In this document: piece by piece, positions 35,776 through 46,900 of the stretch
How the letters are laid out: each line of letters opens with the position of its first letter
Numbering within the stretch: the stretch's first letter is position 1
Source: Mortierella alpina
Taxonomy: Eukaryota; Mortierellomycota; Mortierellomycetes; Mortierellales; Mortierellaceae
Length of the DNA: 64,000 nt
Direction: 5' to 3'
Assembly: GCA_029449245.1 (NCBI GenBank)
Contig: JANATF010000005.1
Coordinates: 1,550,001 to 1,614,000 of the forward strand
Notes under the pieces: model-generated
Told to the model about the DNA's origin: nothing
Databases searched by the model: none
What the model saw: the letters and a program-made list of their open reading frames with translations, nothing else
Position numbers and translations under genes: made by a program

Positions 35776-37638
35776 TTATGGGTGGGCTTTTTGGATGAGG
35801 TCGAGGGTCTCAGAGACCAAGAAGGGGATGTCATTCTTGGCCTTTGCTGTCTGGATAACATCCCTGACATCGCATCCTGCGCTCTCGACAGTGGCCGACA
35901 ACAGCCGCCCGCTAATAGGATGGATCAGGATAGTGAACAGGATCAGAACCGGTTTTCTACTCCTTGCAGATCTGGCCGACGCTGCCTTTGCTGCCAAAGC
36001 GGGGTTGACGGTGTGAATCGTGGCAGATCCCGGTGTGATCTTGTACTTGAGAATAAGCGTATTCGAGTCCGTCAGGTATTGTATGGACTCCAGACCAACG
36101 CCCTCCTGGTACAGTCTCGTGGCCTCTAAGCACTCCTTGTAAGCGGCTTCGAGTTCAGGGCTGCGGTGTGAACTCTGATTGATCGCCTCTTTGGCCCTGG
36201 CTTCAGTTTGCTGACATTGTAAAGTTAGCAGGTCGCTGCTGTCCTTGAGCCGACTCTCCTGCCACTTCAAATCATCAATCTCCGCACTGAGATCGTCCAG
36301 CTCCTGATGAAGGCTGTGCAGCTGTTGCGTCTGTGTGATTATAATATAAACCATTATGTGAGCTGCAGAGCTCATCTGAAAAAAAAATTGATAAAGAGTC
36401 CTAGCGTACGACTTACTTGTCCGGTGAGTAGAGCCTGAGCACCCTCCAAAGTCATTCCCTATTTAAATGCAGAAGTCATCGTCAACACAAGAGACATACG
36501 TATCGATGCTACCATGCCATGCATCTCCAACTTTTAGAGACTTACACTAAACTGATCGTCGACTTTTTTCATCTCTACCAGATCCAGTTCCTATGCGTGA
36601 AAACAGACCATTGTGAGTTTTTGTCAACGCACTTGCCAGTTTCTTATTTCCACCACGACACAGCAATGGTGCTGTGACCCTTGCCATACCTTGCGTTGCA
36701 TTTCCGTCAGCATCTTTTTCAAGCCGAATATCCCATTTTGCAGTTCGTCATGATCTAAAAAACGATGGGCGATGAAGGAACAATTGTCAGTACAACTGAA
36801 GCAGGAATGTGTTTTTTTACAACTCGATCATATACTTTACCCCGGCATGCAATCTCGGCCGCTTCTTTGACCTCGCTCTGCAACTGTATAACATTGAGCT
36901 CCCGTTCTTCCATTTCCCGTTTAAGTGCCGCGGCTTTGGTTTCTATTTCAATTGATACGCATAAAATTAAACCATGGTGAGTTAAGCGGCTAGATCCAGA
37001 ATGCAGGGAACGAAAACTTGAGTATATATCCTGAACTTGCCTATCTTTTGATTGCTTTCAAGTGTGATGTTTAAAGGAAGCTCGTTGGCTATGAACGTCA
37101 AGAAGCGTTCCTTTGTCCCCTGCTCTGTAAAGTCGATAGCAAGCTTGTCGAAATGTTCCTATAGTAGGAGGCAAGCGAGACCGTTTAGCCCCAAAGGATG
37201 CAATAATCCCACAACAGCTGTACAGGTGCGCGCCTTCAAAGACTGATGATACCTTGTAATAGAGCAAATCGCCTTCGAGCCGCGTAAGGGCCATGCGTGC
37301 CCCACCAGAGATGGCCTCGAGCTTGTCGAGCTTGTGCTCTGCCATAAACTCCTCCTGAAGGCCATTGATGTAGAGTGGGCTTTCTCGAAACTCTGCCGTG
37401 AGACTATGGTTGCAGGAGACCATGAGACAAAAGAAAACAGGGCGTGGGCGATTAGGGATGTTGCATTGTCCGAGAGGCACCCTTCCCCTCGCAGAGTGTA
37501 TTCACAATGTGTCCATGTTCCTAGATGCATAGCTGCAAGGATGTATCCGTACGCGTCGCAGATCTCGTGTGCCCTCCTGGTTGCTTGCAGGTCCATGAAT
37601 GTGAATGCCAAAGTGCCGAGAAAAAGAGCGCTCGACAT
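35776..37638 (-). CDS. Unrecognised coiled-coil protein, possibly kinetochore- or spindle-related
   Basis: Eight exons: 37638-37481, 37403-37253, 37158-37041, 36942-36841, 36754-36690, 36590-36546, 36458-36417, 36330-35776 (1236 nt, 411 aa), frame closed. The exon 3 donor is GC (G|GCAAGT), the only choice that keeps the frame. N-terminus: RRAHEICDAYGYILAAMHLG and LEAISGGARMALTRLEGDLL (helical). The middle is a coiled coil (AALKREMEERELNVIQLQSE, LHQELDDLSAEIDDLKWQES). The C-terminal ~120 residues look like a small mixed alpha/beta fold (LESIQYLTDSNTLILKYKI ... PFLVSETLDLIQKA). A coiled coil plus a C-terminal RWD-like fold occurs in kinetochore proteins (Spc24/25, KNL1-type, CENP-O/P), but I cannot match it to any of them. 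The weak exon 1 donor (GTGCCT) is the least certain join. Confidence 0.7.
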
Positions 37639-37970
37639 TCACAAGCGTATTTGTGTGTGGACCGGTCGCGACGGCGGGAAAATGTGACTGACTTTCCTTT
37701 GGGCACTCATGCTAGTCCTTGCTATTCTTGCCAGCGTCCACTCCTTTTTCCAGCTCCCCTAGCTCTTGCTCTTCTTTCCTCGCATGCCCTCGGTCGTTGT
37801 TGACTTTTTTGCATCCCTCTCTCCCTCCAGTTCCGACTGTCATATCCAGCTCAAGCTTAAATACTTCGCGTTCCTTGCTCGACACCTCTTGCAAATTTAT
37901 CCTTCAACTTCCACCTCAACAAACCACTTCACTCAAACCAACTCTACAGTCCAGGCTCCTCCGATTCGAA
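37639..37970. promoter_or_regulatory. Divergent promoter: coiled-coil gene / secreted-peptide gene
   Basis: 332 bp. On the + strand a TTAAATA TATA-like element at ~37857-37863 lies ~110 bp before the peptide ATG, followed by a C/A/T-rich leader (CCTCAACAAACCACTTC) of the kind seen in strongly expressed fungal genes. Confidence 0.5.
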
Positions 37971-38066
37971 ATGCAACTTCGATATCTGTTCGTTGCTTGC
38001 GTTCTTTTGGCCATCGCAGCCGCTGCTCCTACGCCCGTCTGCAAAGAAAGAGGCCCCGACTGTTAA
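37971..38066 (+). CDS. Putative 31-residue secreted cysteine peptide
   Basis: Starts at the ATG at 37971 and ends at TAA 38064-38066. The first ~19 residues (MQLRYLFVACVLLAIAAAA) form a textbook signal peptide: basic n-region, Leu/Val/Ala core and small residues at the cleavage site. The remaining ~12 residues (PTPVCKERGPDC) include two cysteines eight positions apart that could close a disulfide loop. A TATA-like box lies upstream and AATAAA at 38136-38141 downstream, so a complete tiny transcription unit of ~250 nt is visible. I know of no family. It may be a secreted signal or effector-like peptide, or the first exon of a longer gene whose intron I cannot see. Confidence 0.5.
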   Translation: MQLRYLFVACVLLAIAAAAPTPVCKERGPDC

Positions 38067-38135
38067 AACTCAAGTCGCTCGGTCTGACATGCACCTTCAC
38101 GTTGTCGATTGTATTCGTGAGCCATGCTATTTGAA

Positions 38136-38141
38136 AATAAA
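38136..38141 (+). terminator. Poly(A) signal AATAAA after the secreted-peptide ORF
   Basis: Canonical AATAAA 70 bp after the stop codon of the 31-residue peptide, in the convergent spacer before the ATP-grasp gene's stop. Confidence 0.5.
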
Positions 38142-38297
38142 CATTGCTTTATATGAAATAATGAAAACCTCATTTGACTCTCCCGCTTGGACCTGCTCGA
38201 GCATGTATCAGATCGTTTATTTGAAGAAGCAACATCGAACAATGGTAACCTCAATCGCTATCGAGTGCAGATGAGTGCAGTCGGATTCCATGGAGTG

Positions 38298-40245
38298 CTA
38301 GCTGCGCACAAGAACTTCGACATTCTCAGCAAGATTATCATTGCTGTAGATCTTGGAGGTGCTCGGACGACGAACGGCATAGCGTGTGTGGGTCATCGCC
38401 TCACGGAGCCGCCCGCTGCGTTGAAGCGCATGCTCAATCAAATCATGCACGAACGCGGGAGGCGCGATCTTCGACATAAGTAAAATGTTGGCCATCGAGG
38501 AAGAATCTATATGCATGCGCCAGTGCAGAAAGGAAGACACATTAGTACCGAACTAGACCCCTTAGCGTGTAGTCACTAAGAAAAAAAAAGAAATACATCA
38601 AGCACCTACCCTTCTCAAATGACAGCCCGCAGTTCGCGTTCACCTCGAGCACAACTGGTTCGCACACATCCATCTCAACCGTGCGGATGTCGACTAATGA
38701 AATGCAAGAGAATCGTTTGGACGCGACAGACATTGGTTAGTGAAGCACAAAACATCAAACTCAACGCAACATCAGTCAGATCGGGTTCATATTTACCGCG
38801 TCCATATCCGCTTCCATCCAGCGCGAGGTAGGCATCCTTGGCCACCTGCATCAGTTGCTCTTGCCAGGCTTCATTGGCGATCTGGTACTTGCAAAAGTCT
38901 TCGTTGCCCTGTCCGCCTTCCAAGTCATATCCATCCCAGTATCTAAAAGGCGTATAGCCAGAAAAAAAATCAAATGCTGTTCAATAACAATGACCTGCTT
39001 TACCAAAGCAACACCAATGATGTGCATCCCATAAAAATCCACTTACTGGTCAAAAGCCAAGAGCCTTTCAAACTTTCCCAGTTTTGAGTCAAAGGCACGC
39101 TCAGCAACTGGGTACACTCGAACTCCCCAGTCCTTGTCACCAACGACTAGAGCTGTAAACTCGCGTCCAGCCAAGAATTTTTCCACAAACACCGTGGGTG
39201 TCTCAATGTCAATTTTCGCCTTCTCCTCCTTTGACAGCAACTTGTCTTGCATAACGGAGCGCACCGTCTTATCAGAACCATCCATAGGCCCATTTCCATC
39301 GGCCATGCTGGCGCGCAGTGACACATTGACTTGCTCCAGAAGCTGTTCGGGCGTGTGAACAACTGAAGCCATTGAGATATTGAGGGATGCATACGAGATG
39401 GAGGGCTTTACGATCATTGGAAATCCAATCTCTTTGATGATGCCTTCAAGATCGGCCAACTGAGGCGACGACTTGAACTCTTGGAAGGACGAAGTAGGAA
39501 CACTAGCTCTCTGAAGCTCGCGCTTCAAAATGGGCTTTGAGCTGGTGATAATGTAGAATGCTGAAGGGACCGAGTCCAAAACCAAAAAAAAAAAAAAAAA
39601 AAAAAAAGTCAGGTCGCCATAAATCAAATCAAAATCGTGCCTCCTTCTTTCTGCACACTGCATCTCGACCACAACACGTCGCCCTCGCCCCCTCACTGTC
39701 AACCATTACACTGCATTGACATTTCAGCATACATACGGAATCCATGACTTACCAGCGTCCGATCCAGTGTAGGGAATGTGCTTCGCCTCCAATTTCTGGA
39801 TGATGGATACACCTGGATACCCGTCCAGCTCTAAGGGTTGAGAGGATTATCAAGGATGAGAATGTTAGCCGCAAGATTTAAGGTAGACAAAAAGGCAAAT
39901 CCAGGACTCGTAGCCACATAGATTACCTGTGCCATCACACAATTGAAAGACGACCAGATCTTGGCCCTGTTCGCGCTTCTTGATCATCTCCTGCTCCAGT
40001 CTGTCTGCGACAGCAGCAACAATGTCCAGAGAGATGGGCACAGCCTCGATATCTGTGAATCCACCTACTTTTAGCTGGTTGGTCAGATCCTGAACAGCCT
40101 GCCCGCGGTCAAATTCGTTGCAGAGGGTAATCGGATCTGTCGGGTCTAGCTGTGCGGGCACGGCGGAAGGTTGCCCATCCCCCACAATGGCCACACGGAT
40201 GGGTCGCAGGATGCGGATAGCTGCAAGAGGAACACTGGTTGGCAT
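38298..40245 (-). CDS. D-Ala-D-Ala-ligase-like ATP-grasp enzyme
   Basis: Six exons: 40245-39927, 39830-39753, 39560-39047, 38942-38797, 38693-38610, 38506-38298 (1350 nt, 449 aa), frame closed. The N-domain starts with a nucleotide-fold strand (IRVAIVGDGQPS). The segment CDGT-ELDGYPGVSIIQKLEA then HIPYTGSD matches the ligase pattern of a short helix followed by PYTGSxxxxxxLxxDK, here SSKPILKRELQRASVPT. The ATP-grasp core has FPMIVKPSISYAS (Lys of the ATP site), VFVEKFLAGREFTALVVGD and, in exon 5, EPVVLEVNANCGLSF with the metal-binding Glu/Asn. Fungi make no peptidoglycan, so the true substrate is probably another dipeptide-like ligation. The fold is secure; substrate unknown. Confidence 0.88.
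39584..39607. repeat. Poly(A) tract, 24 A (T run in an intron of the ATP-grasp gene)
   Basis: On the minus strand this is a 24-T run lying ~20 bp before the CAG acceptor of intron 2, so it doubles as an exaggerated polypyrimidine tract. Confidence 0.95.
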
Positions 40246-40915
40246 AGTGGTTTGATCTGCGTCAGCCTTTTCTGGTTAGGTCGCGTGTTAATTATGGTTC
40301 AAGGACACTCGGGCGGCCTCAACGATGCGGTTGTGCAAGTGTGAGGAACGTGCTTCAGCGAGTTTCAGAGAGGAAGCGGGAGGGATAATGGGAGTGTGAG
40401 AGAATGAACGAGGAAGTGAATGAGGAAACAAAGGAAAGGGAATGAGTGTGATTCCGAAATGCCTTTTTACGCTTTGTCTGTCTGTGCGGCCAGTCGTTCT
40501 TTTTTTTCATCTTGGCTCAGCCCCGCTCTAGCCAGTCAGCCTGTCCGAAGAGCACACAGACTGTCAGCGCGTGCATAAATACCGTTTGCCTCATCCAGGC
40601 GAGTCATTGGTTCACAATGTGGTTCGGTGCCCTGTGCACGCGCTCGGCTGCCTGTTCATGCAAGATCAACATACAGCACTAGTCGTTAGGACCCCACAGC
40701 AGCCCTAAAACCCATTACACCCCTTCGACATCATGCCCGCGGTGGACCTCACGGCCCTCCTGCTTGACCGTTGCAATCATGACAAAGTCTCGCTGCACCA
40801 CACAGCATGGCTTTTCACTTGAAAATCAAAGGCTGCGTGGGACATTCCATGTTCTCATTCAGGCTTTGATTCGCGCAAGGCGCAGATAAACGCAAAAAAA
40901 AACGACTTCACTTCC
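40246..40915. promoter_or_regulatory. Divergent promoter region ATP-grasp gene / P4-ATPase gene
   Basis: 670 bp between divergent starts. A CATAAATACC TATA-like stretch occurs near 40574. The side next to the ATP-grasp gene is purine-rich on the + strand (GAGAATGAACGAGGAAG near 40398). No RNA gene seen. Confidence 0.4.
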
Positions 40916-43900
40916 ATGCCACGAACACATCTCATCTCGTTACCGCTTCACGAAAGAAACATGGCATCCTATGGGTCCGATCCTCCATGGTCATTCTCAC
41001 ACTCCTTCCATAGACCCTCCCTTCCAATAGCAAAGAAAATACATGTGAACATAGACCCAGCATCATTATTCGTCAACCCTAGTACCACCGGCCCAAGTTC
41101 CTTCCCCTCCTCTCCATCTTCGTCTGACCATCAAAGACAATCACTCCATGATGTGCACCGCATCGTCAGCAACTATGTGGTCACGACCCAGTACTCGCTT
41201 CTCACCTTTGTCCCCAAAAACCTGTACCACCAATTCCGCAGAGTCGCCAACTTTTTTTTTCTCATGATCGTTATCCTCCAATGCATCGAACCCTTCCAGT
41301 CTCTGGAACCTGCCGTCAGTGCCTTGCCGCTCATCATCATCGTCGGACTCACCATGGCCAGAGACGGATTCGAGGACTGGAAGAGACACGAGGTGGACCA
41401 GACTGTAAACTATCGAGAGACACTTGCCCTCTACAATTGGAGGAATGCAACAATGGAAGAAAAGATGAGGTATCATCATCGCAGAAGCAGCAGGCATCTC
41501 CTGAGCTCTCCTGGATGGAACCAGGCGCTATCAATTCTCGATCGTGGGCGCGCTTTCTTTGCAAAGCCTGTCAGAGAAATCCTTCAGGCCATGCGGCAAA
41601 GATGGGTCTCCATACGAAGAGCGCTCCCATCTGCGCTGCCGTCAAGTGTGGCTGGAGAAGAGCAGCACAAATCACAGTCCGCTATTCCTCTGCCACAACA
41701 ACTCGAAAGCTCTATGCCCACAACCGAGCACCCTCCAAATATTGGATTCGGCTACCGGTATCTTTCACGCAACAACAGTAACAATGAACTAGCCTCCGGT
41801 CAGACATGTCAGACAGGGGAGTTGTACCAACTACAGCATCAGCCCCCGGAAAACGACTTTTCTCAACCGTACTGGCGCACCCGTCTCTGGAAAGACGTCC
41901 AAGAAGGCGACATTATCCTTCTCAGACAGGACGATATTATCCCAGCAGATATCCTCATTCTTTCGAGCTCAGAGCAGGAGCCGATCTGCTATATTGAGAC
42001 CAAGAACTTGGATGGAGAGACCAATCTCAAGATACGGAGATGTGTTCCTGGATTGAGCGATCTGCGTTCTCCCGAGGAGTGTGCCAAGCGACAGTTTTGG
42101 GTCGAGAGCGAAGGGCCGACCAACAACTTGCTCAAGTACAATGGAGCGGTCGTGTTTCCTCCTCATCCCCAAAGGCTGCTGGAGGAATCAACAACACAGG
42201 AGCAGGAGCTGGAACAGGAGCTGGTCCGTGTGGGCATTGATATGAACCACCTTCTTTTACGAGGATGTATCCTCAGAAATACAACCTGGGTGATAGGACT
42301 CGTGGTCTTTACGGGTTCAGATACAAAGCTTCAGATGAATGCTGGCCAGGTCCCCAGCAAGAGGAGCGACATTGAGCGCAAAATGAATTTTCAAATGCAA
42401 GTGTTCCAAAGTGAATACAAAAGAAAAGAGAAATGAGTAACTTGCGCTTTGACCATTGGACGCGAACACAAAGGAAAACTAAACAGTGGACCTCTCTTTC
42501 ACTGCTCTTCTAGAGTCATCAACCTGATCATTCTGGCCACTATATGCTGCATTTTTGCGCTCCTGAGTAACCGCTGGGAAAAGACCTACCTCAACAAGGG
42601 TGCACCTTTCACCACGACGGACCCCACCAGTCATTACCATAATCCTGCCTATGCCACTTTCATCTCGTTCATGTAAGCTATACTGCTATACTCAACTACG
42701 AGGACTGGGACCTCATAATGCTATAAACAGTTTCAGTAACACCGGACTTCAACTTTGATGTGACATAGGATGAGTGTCATCACTTTTCAGAACCTAGTGC
42801 CTGTGGCCTTGTACCTAACCGTCGAGGGTGTCAAAACAATACAAGTAATGTGCCAGCACCGTACGGAATTCTCTCTCTCTCTCTCTCTCTCTTTGGTCAT
42901 ATGGATATGGATATCGCGCTTACTCTTAGGTATTTCATGTTTTGCGAACCGAACAATTCTTAGGCGTACTTCATCTATCAAGACCAGGAACTGTACTACG
43001 AAGAGCGAGACATACCCTGTATGCCCCGGAGCTGGAATCTCTCGGATGATCTGGGCCAGATCGAATACATCTTCTCAGACAAGACAGGGACCCTGACCAC
43101 CAACCAGATGGAGTTCAAAAAGTGTTCTATTCAAGGACGCGTCTTTGATTTTACAGCGATCGTACCTAACGTTGAACCAAGCATCGGCAGTGAAGCAGAT
43201 GGGGTGAACGAGGGCATCACAGTTCCGTGTGAAGCTAGCAACGAGCCTCCGCCTTCAAAAGGTGTCATGGAAATCCTAGAGGAAGAGGACGAATCAGCGT
43301 GTCATGGTAATAACTGCCCTGCTAAGGAACGCGCGGAGGGGTGTTTGGAGAGAAATCAGACGTTGCGACTGTCCAGCCACCACCACCACTGCATTCTCGG
43401 CAACGATGAGAGCTCATCTTCCACATTATCGAAGCACACTATTCAGATACAAAATCAACAACAACAACAACACTATCACCCAGAGATGGACTGCAGTACT
43501 AATTCTGGGGACGACCAGGACGACTCCGATCTACTGTCCCGCTCCAGAAGCTCGTCCAATGCCACTGCTGTCCAAAACGATTACACACCGGCGTCTTCTC
43601 AGCGCACTTCATCCACTTTAGCCAAGAGTGCTCAACGTGCCCAACAACAGCCAACCCAACAAACCACCAGTCCATCAACCAAACCACCTGCTTTTGCTCT
43701 AGAGAACCATGGTCATATCAGGACGAGTGCATCCGACCCTTCTTCTGTAACAGACGTCAGTATCGCATGCGATCTTCAAAGGTCCAAGGACTATTTCTTT
43801 CTAAATCTCAGCATCTGCCACACAGTCCTCGTTTCTGCCATGTCTGCTGTCTCTGATAGCAGCAGCAGTAACGCGAGCCACGTCAGCAGCAGCATCAGCT

Positions 43901-46900
43901 CAAACATCTCAAGCAGCTCTTCCAGCCGTCTGGACTATGCCCAAGGATATCTTCCAACCCCAAACGATACGGACTACCAAGCCCAAAGTCCTGATGAGCT
44001 GGCACTTGTGATCGCATCCAAGGGGTTGGGCTACACATTCCTGGGACGCCAAGTCGATACTATTTTGATGGCCCATCCTCAAGAGCTGGAACCGAGACGG
44101 TACAAAGTCTTGCATGTGCTCGAGTTCAACAGCACGCGGAAACGAATGAGTGTCATTGTGCAGCGACAGCTGCCTCCGAGCGACACAACGTCACCACCGC
44201 CCTCCAGAGCGGATGTACGAGAGGAGGACGACGGCGACGGCGATAAAAACGAGGAATTCTTGCTGCTGACAAAAGGTGCAGACAATATTATTTTCGAGCG
44301 TGCAGCGCCAGGACAGCAGACAATGATCCATCAGACTACCTTACACCTGCAAGACTTTGCTCGCGATGGTCTTCGAACCCTCTGTCTAGCCTACAAAGTC
44401 CTAGACCCCGTCGCATACCACCATTGGGCCGAGCGATATCATTTTGCATCCACGTTTGTCGAGGGCACTCATACTCATGCAGAGAATAATAAGCAGCACA
44501 GTCAACTACATCAACACCGAAGCGACACCACCGACCCAGTAGCAACCATTGCCGACATACATAATAACAACGACACCTCTCCTGCGCCGTCGTCCTCGTC
44601 CCACATCAAGAGCGGTGCAGAACCGTCGTCATCGTCGTCTTCCGGACCAAGGAGGACGACTCGCCAATCCATGCTGGAGGATCTTGCCGAGGAAATGGAG
44701 CGGGATCTGCACCTACTAGGCGCCACAGGCATCGAGGACAGGCTACAGGACGGCGTGCCGGAAACGATCCGCTTGATCAAAAGGGCAGGGATCAAAGTCT
44801 GGGTTCTCACTGGTGACAAGATGGAAACGGCTATCAGCATTGGTGTCTCGACAGGGCTGCTCAGTCATTGCTGCGGTGGTGCCCATGCTTCTTCCTGGTG
44901 CGAGGAAGGTGGTGGTGGTAGTACCGCGTTACACACTATTACAGAAGCGTCCAAGAAAGACGTTGTCTCGTCTCAACAATCAGAAGCAGCTCATCACTCT
45001 TCGATCACAACAAGGGAAGAGACCGTTGTCAGGTCTGCAGAGAACATGGAACCCTGGAATGGCTGTGGAGCCGGCTCTCGTTGCCAGGACATGGAGCTGA
45101 TCCTGATACGAGGCGATATAGAACCCATTCAATCCCCCCCGGAGAGTGAAGACGACCGCATCTCATCCTCCAGCTCCAAGCGCTCTGTCAACTCGTCGAA
45201 AGGCAACGACAAGCAGCAGCATGAACATCCCGTCAAGACACGAATCATGAATGCCCTGAAAACATTCACTGCGTCGTCCTCAAAACGCCTTACGGACACT
45301 ACAGTCGGGCGTAACGCAGAGATGGAGGACGCCAATATTGCTGACGAAGATGAAAAGTCAACAACAAAGTCAGATCAAGACACGAGATCAGGCTTGGGTT
45401 CCTTTGTGCCCTGGCGGACGCGCGTCAAGGTGGAAACACCCTCGTCCACCCGATCCATACGCAATTCAGTCTCTTCTTCTCGTAGACGGTCGTCCACACT
45501 CATCGGCAGGCCCATGTCTGAACAAGCACCATCGGTTCGGGATGGTCAAAACACAGCCTTGGTCATTGATGGCCAGGCGCTCAAGTATGCGCTCGAGGAT
45601 CCTGAATGCAAAGCACTTTTGCTCGAGTTGGCTTGTCGTTGCTCCAGTGTCATCTGCTGCCGCGTTTCACCTCTCCAAAAGGCGATGGTCGTCAAGATGG
45701 TCAAGGACGCCAAGAAGGTCATGACCCTCGCCATCGGTGATGGCGCCAATGATGTCTCCATGATCCAAGAGGCTCACATCGGCATTGGTGTGGCCGGTGA
45801 AGAAGGTCTACAAGCCGTCATGGCCAGCGACTACTCGATCGGTCAGTTTCGGTTCCTGGCCCGTTTGCTCTTGGTCCATGGTCACTACGCCTATCTTCGC
45901 AACACCTCGATGGTGATGCTCTTCATTTACAAAAACATTATCGGCATCGGCATTCTCTTTTGTTACGAATTCGTCTGTGGATTTTCGTCGGTCCCGGTGT
46001 TTGAATACTCGTACGTGCTCCTTTACAACGTCGTCCTGACCGTGTTCCCACCCTTGATCATCGGCATCTTTGATCGAGATATCGGTCCCGGGATCCTGAT
46101 GACCTTTCCAGAGTTGTACAAGGTGGGACTTTTGCAGCAAGAGTTTACGAATACTCGTTTTCTGATCTATTCGCTCGAGGGTACGTTTCAATCCATTCTC
46201 TGCTTCCTTCTACCTTACTTGGCTTATCAGCAAGGCGCCGTGGATAGCTCGGGCCTGGTTCAGGAAATGTACGAGATGGGACTCGCTATGGCGGTGGCAA
46301 GCATCATACAAGCCAACATCTTTGCGGCCGTGGTGAGCCATTCCTTTTGCGCGTTTCACTTCATCTTCATCTGGGGCTCCGTGGTCTTGATCGTGGTCTA
46401 TTCGGCTTTATATGCATTGATGCCAAGGGCTCTCTCCCAATGGAACCCGAACTATGGGTTCACGTTCTCAGTAATGGGCAGCTTCACGTTCTGGGCCGTG
46501 GTCACGTTGACCCTCCTGGCTTGTAACATTCCTCGGCTGACGGCCCGGTTTATCAGAAGGACCTGGTGGCCCTCCGACCTAGATATCCTTCAAGAAGCCT
46601 GTCAGAAAAAGTGTGCAGACCCCAATACGCTCCTCGTCTCGGAAGCGCCACTCGCCATCTTTTCTTCCACATCCTCAGCCTCGGCCTCCATCTCCAATCA
46701 AGACATGAATCGCGACTCTAAACACAAAGTCGACGACGACGAACGCGACCTGCATACTGACATTGTGCACAACGGCCGGGCCTACCGCGCTTTATCTCGG
46801 CATTGGCGTTTGGACTGGATCTGGGGGTTTATGCCGTCCTCTGCCCCAACGCCAGTGAAAGGAAACAACGCGCACGCGGTCTATCAAGGAATAGGTCATA

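Noticed and set aside
36301-36375. Start at 36375 for a shorter coiled-coil protein (199 aa)
   Set aside because: The ATG lies in the intron before the last exon; seven upstream exons join in phase, so the longer gene is better supported.
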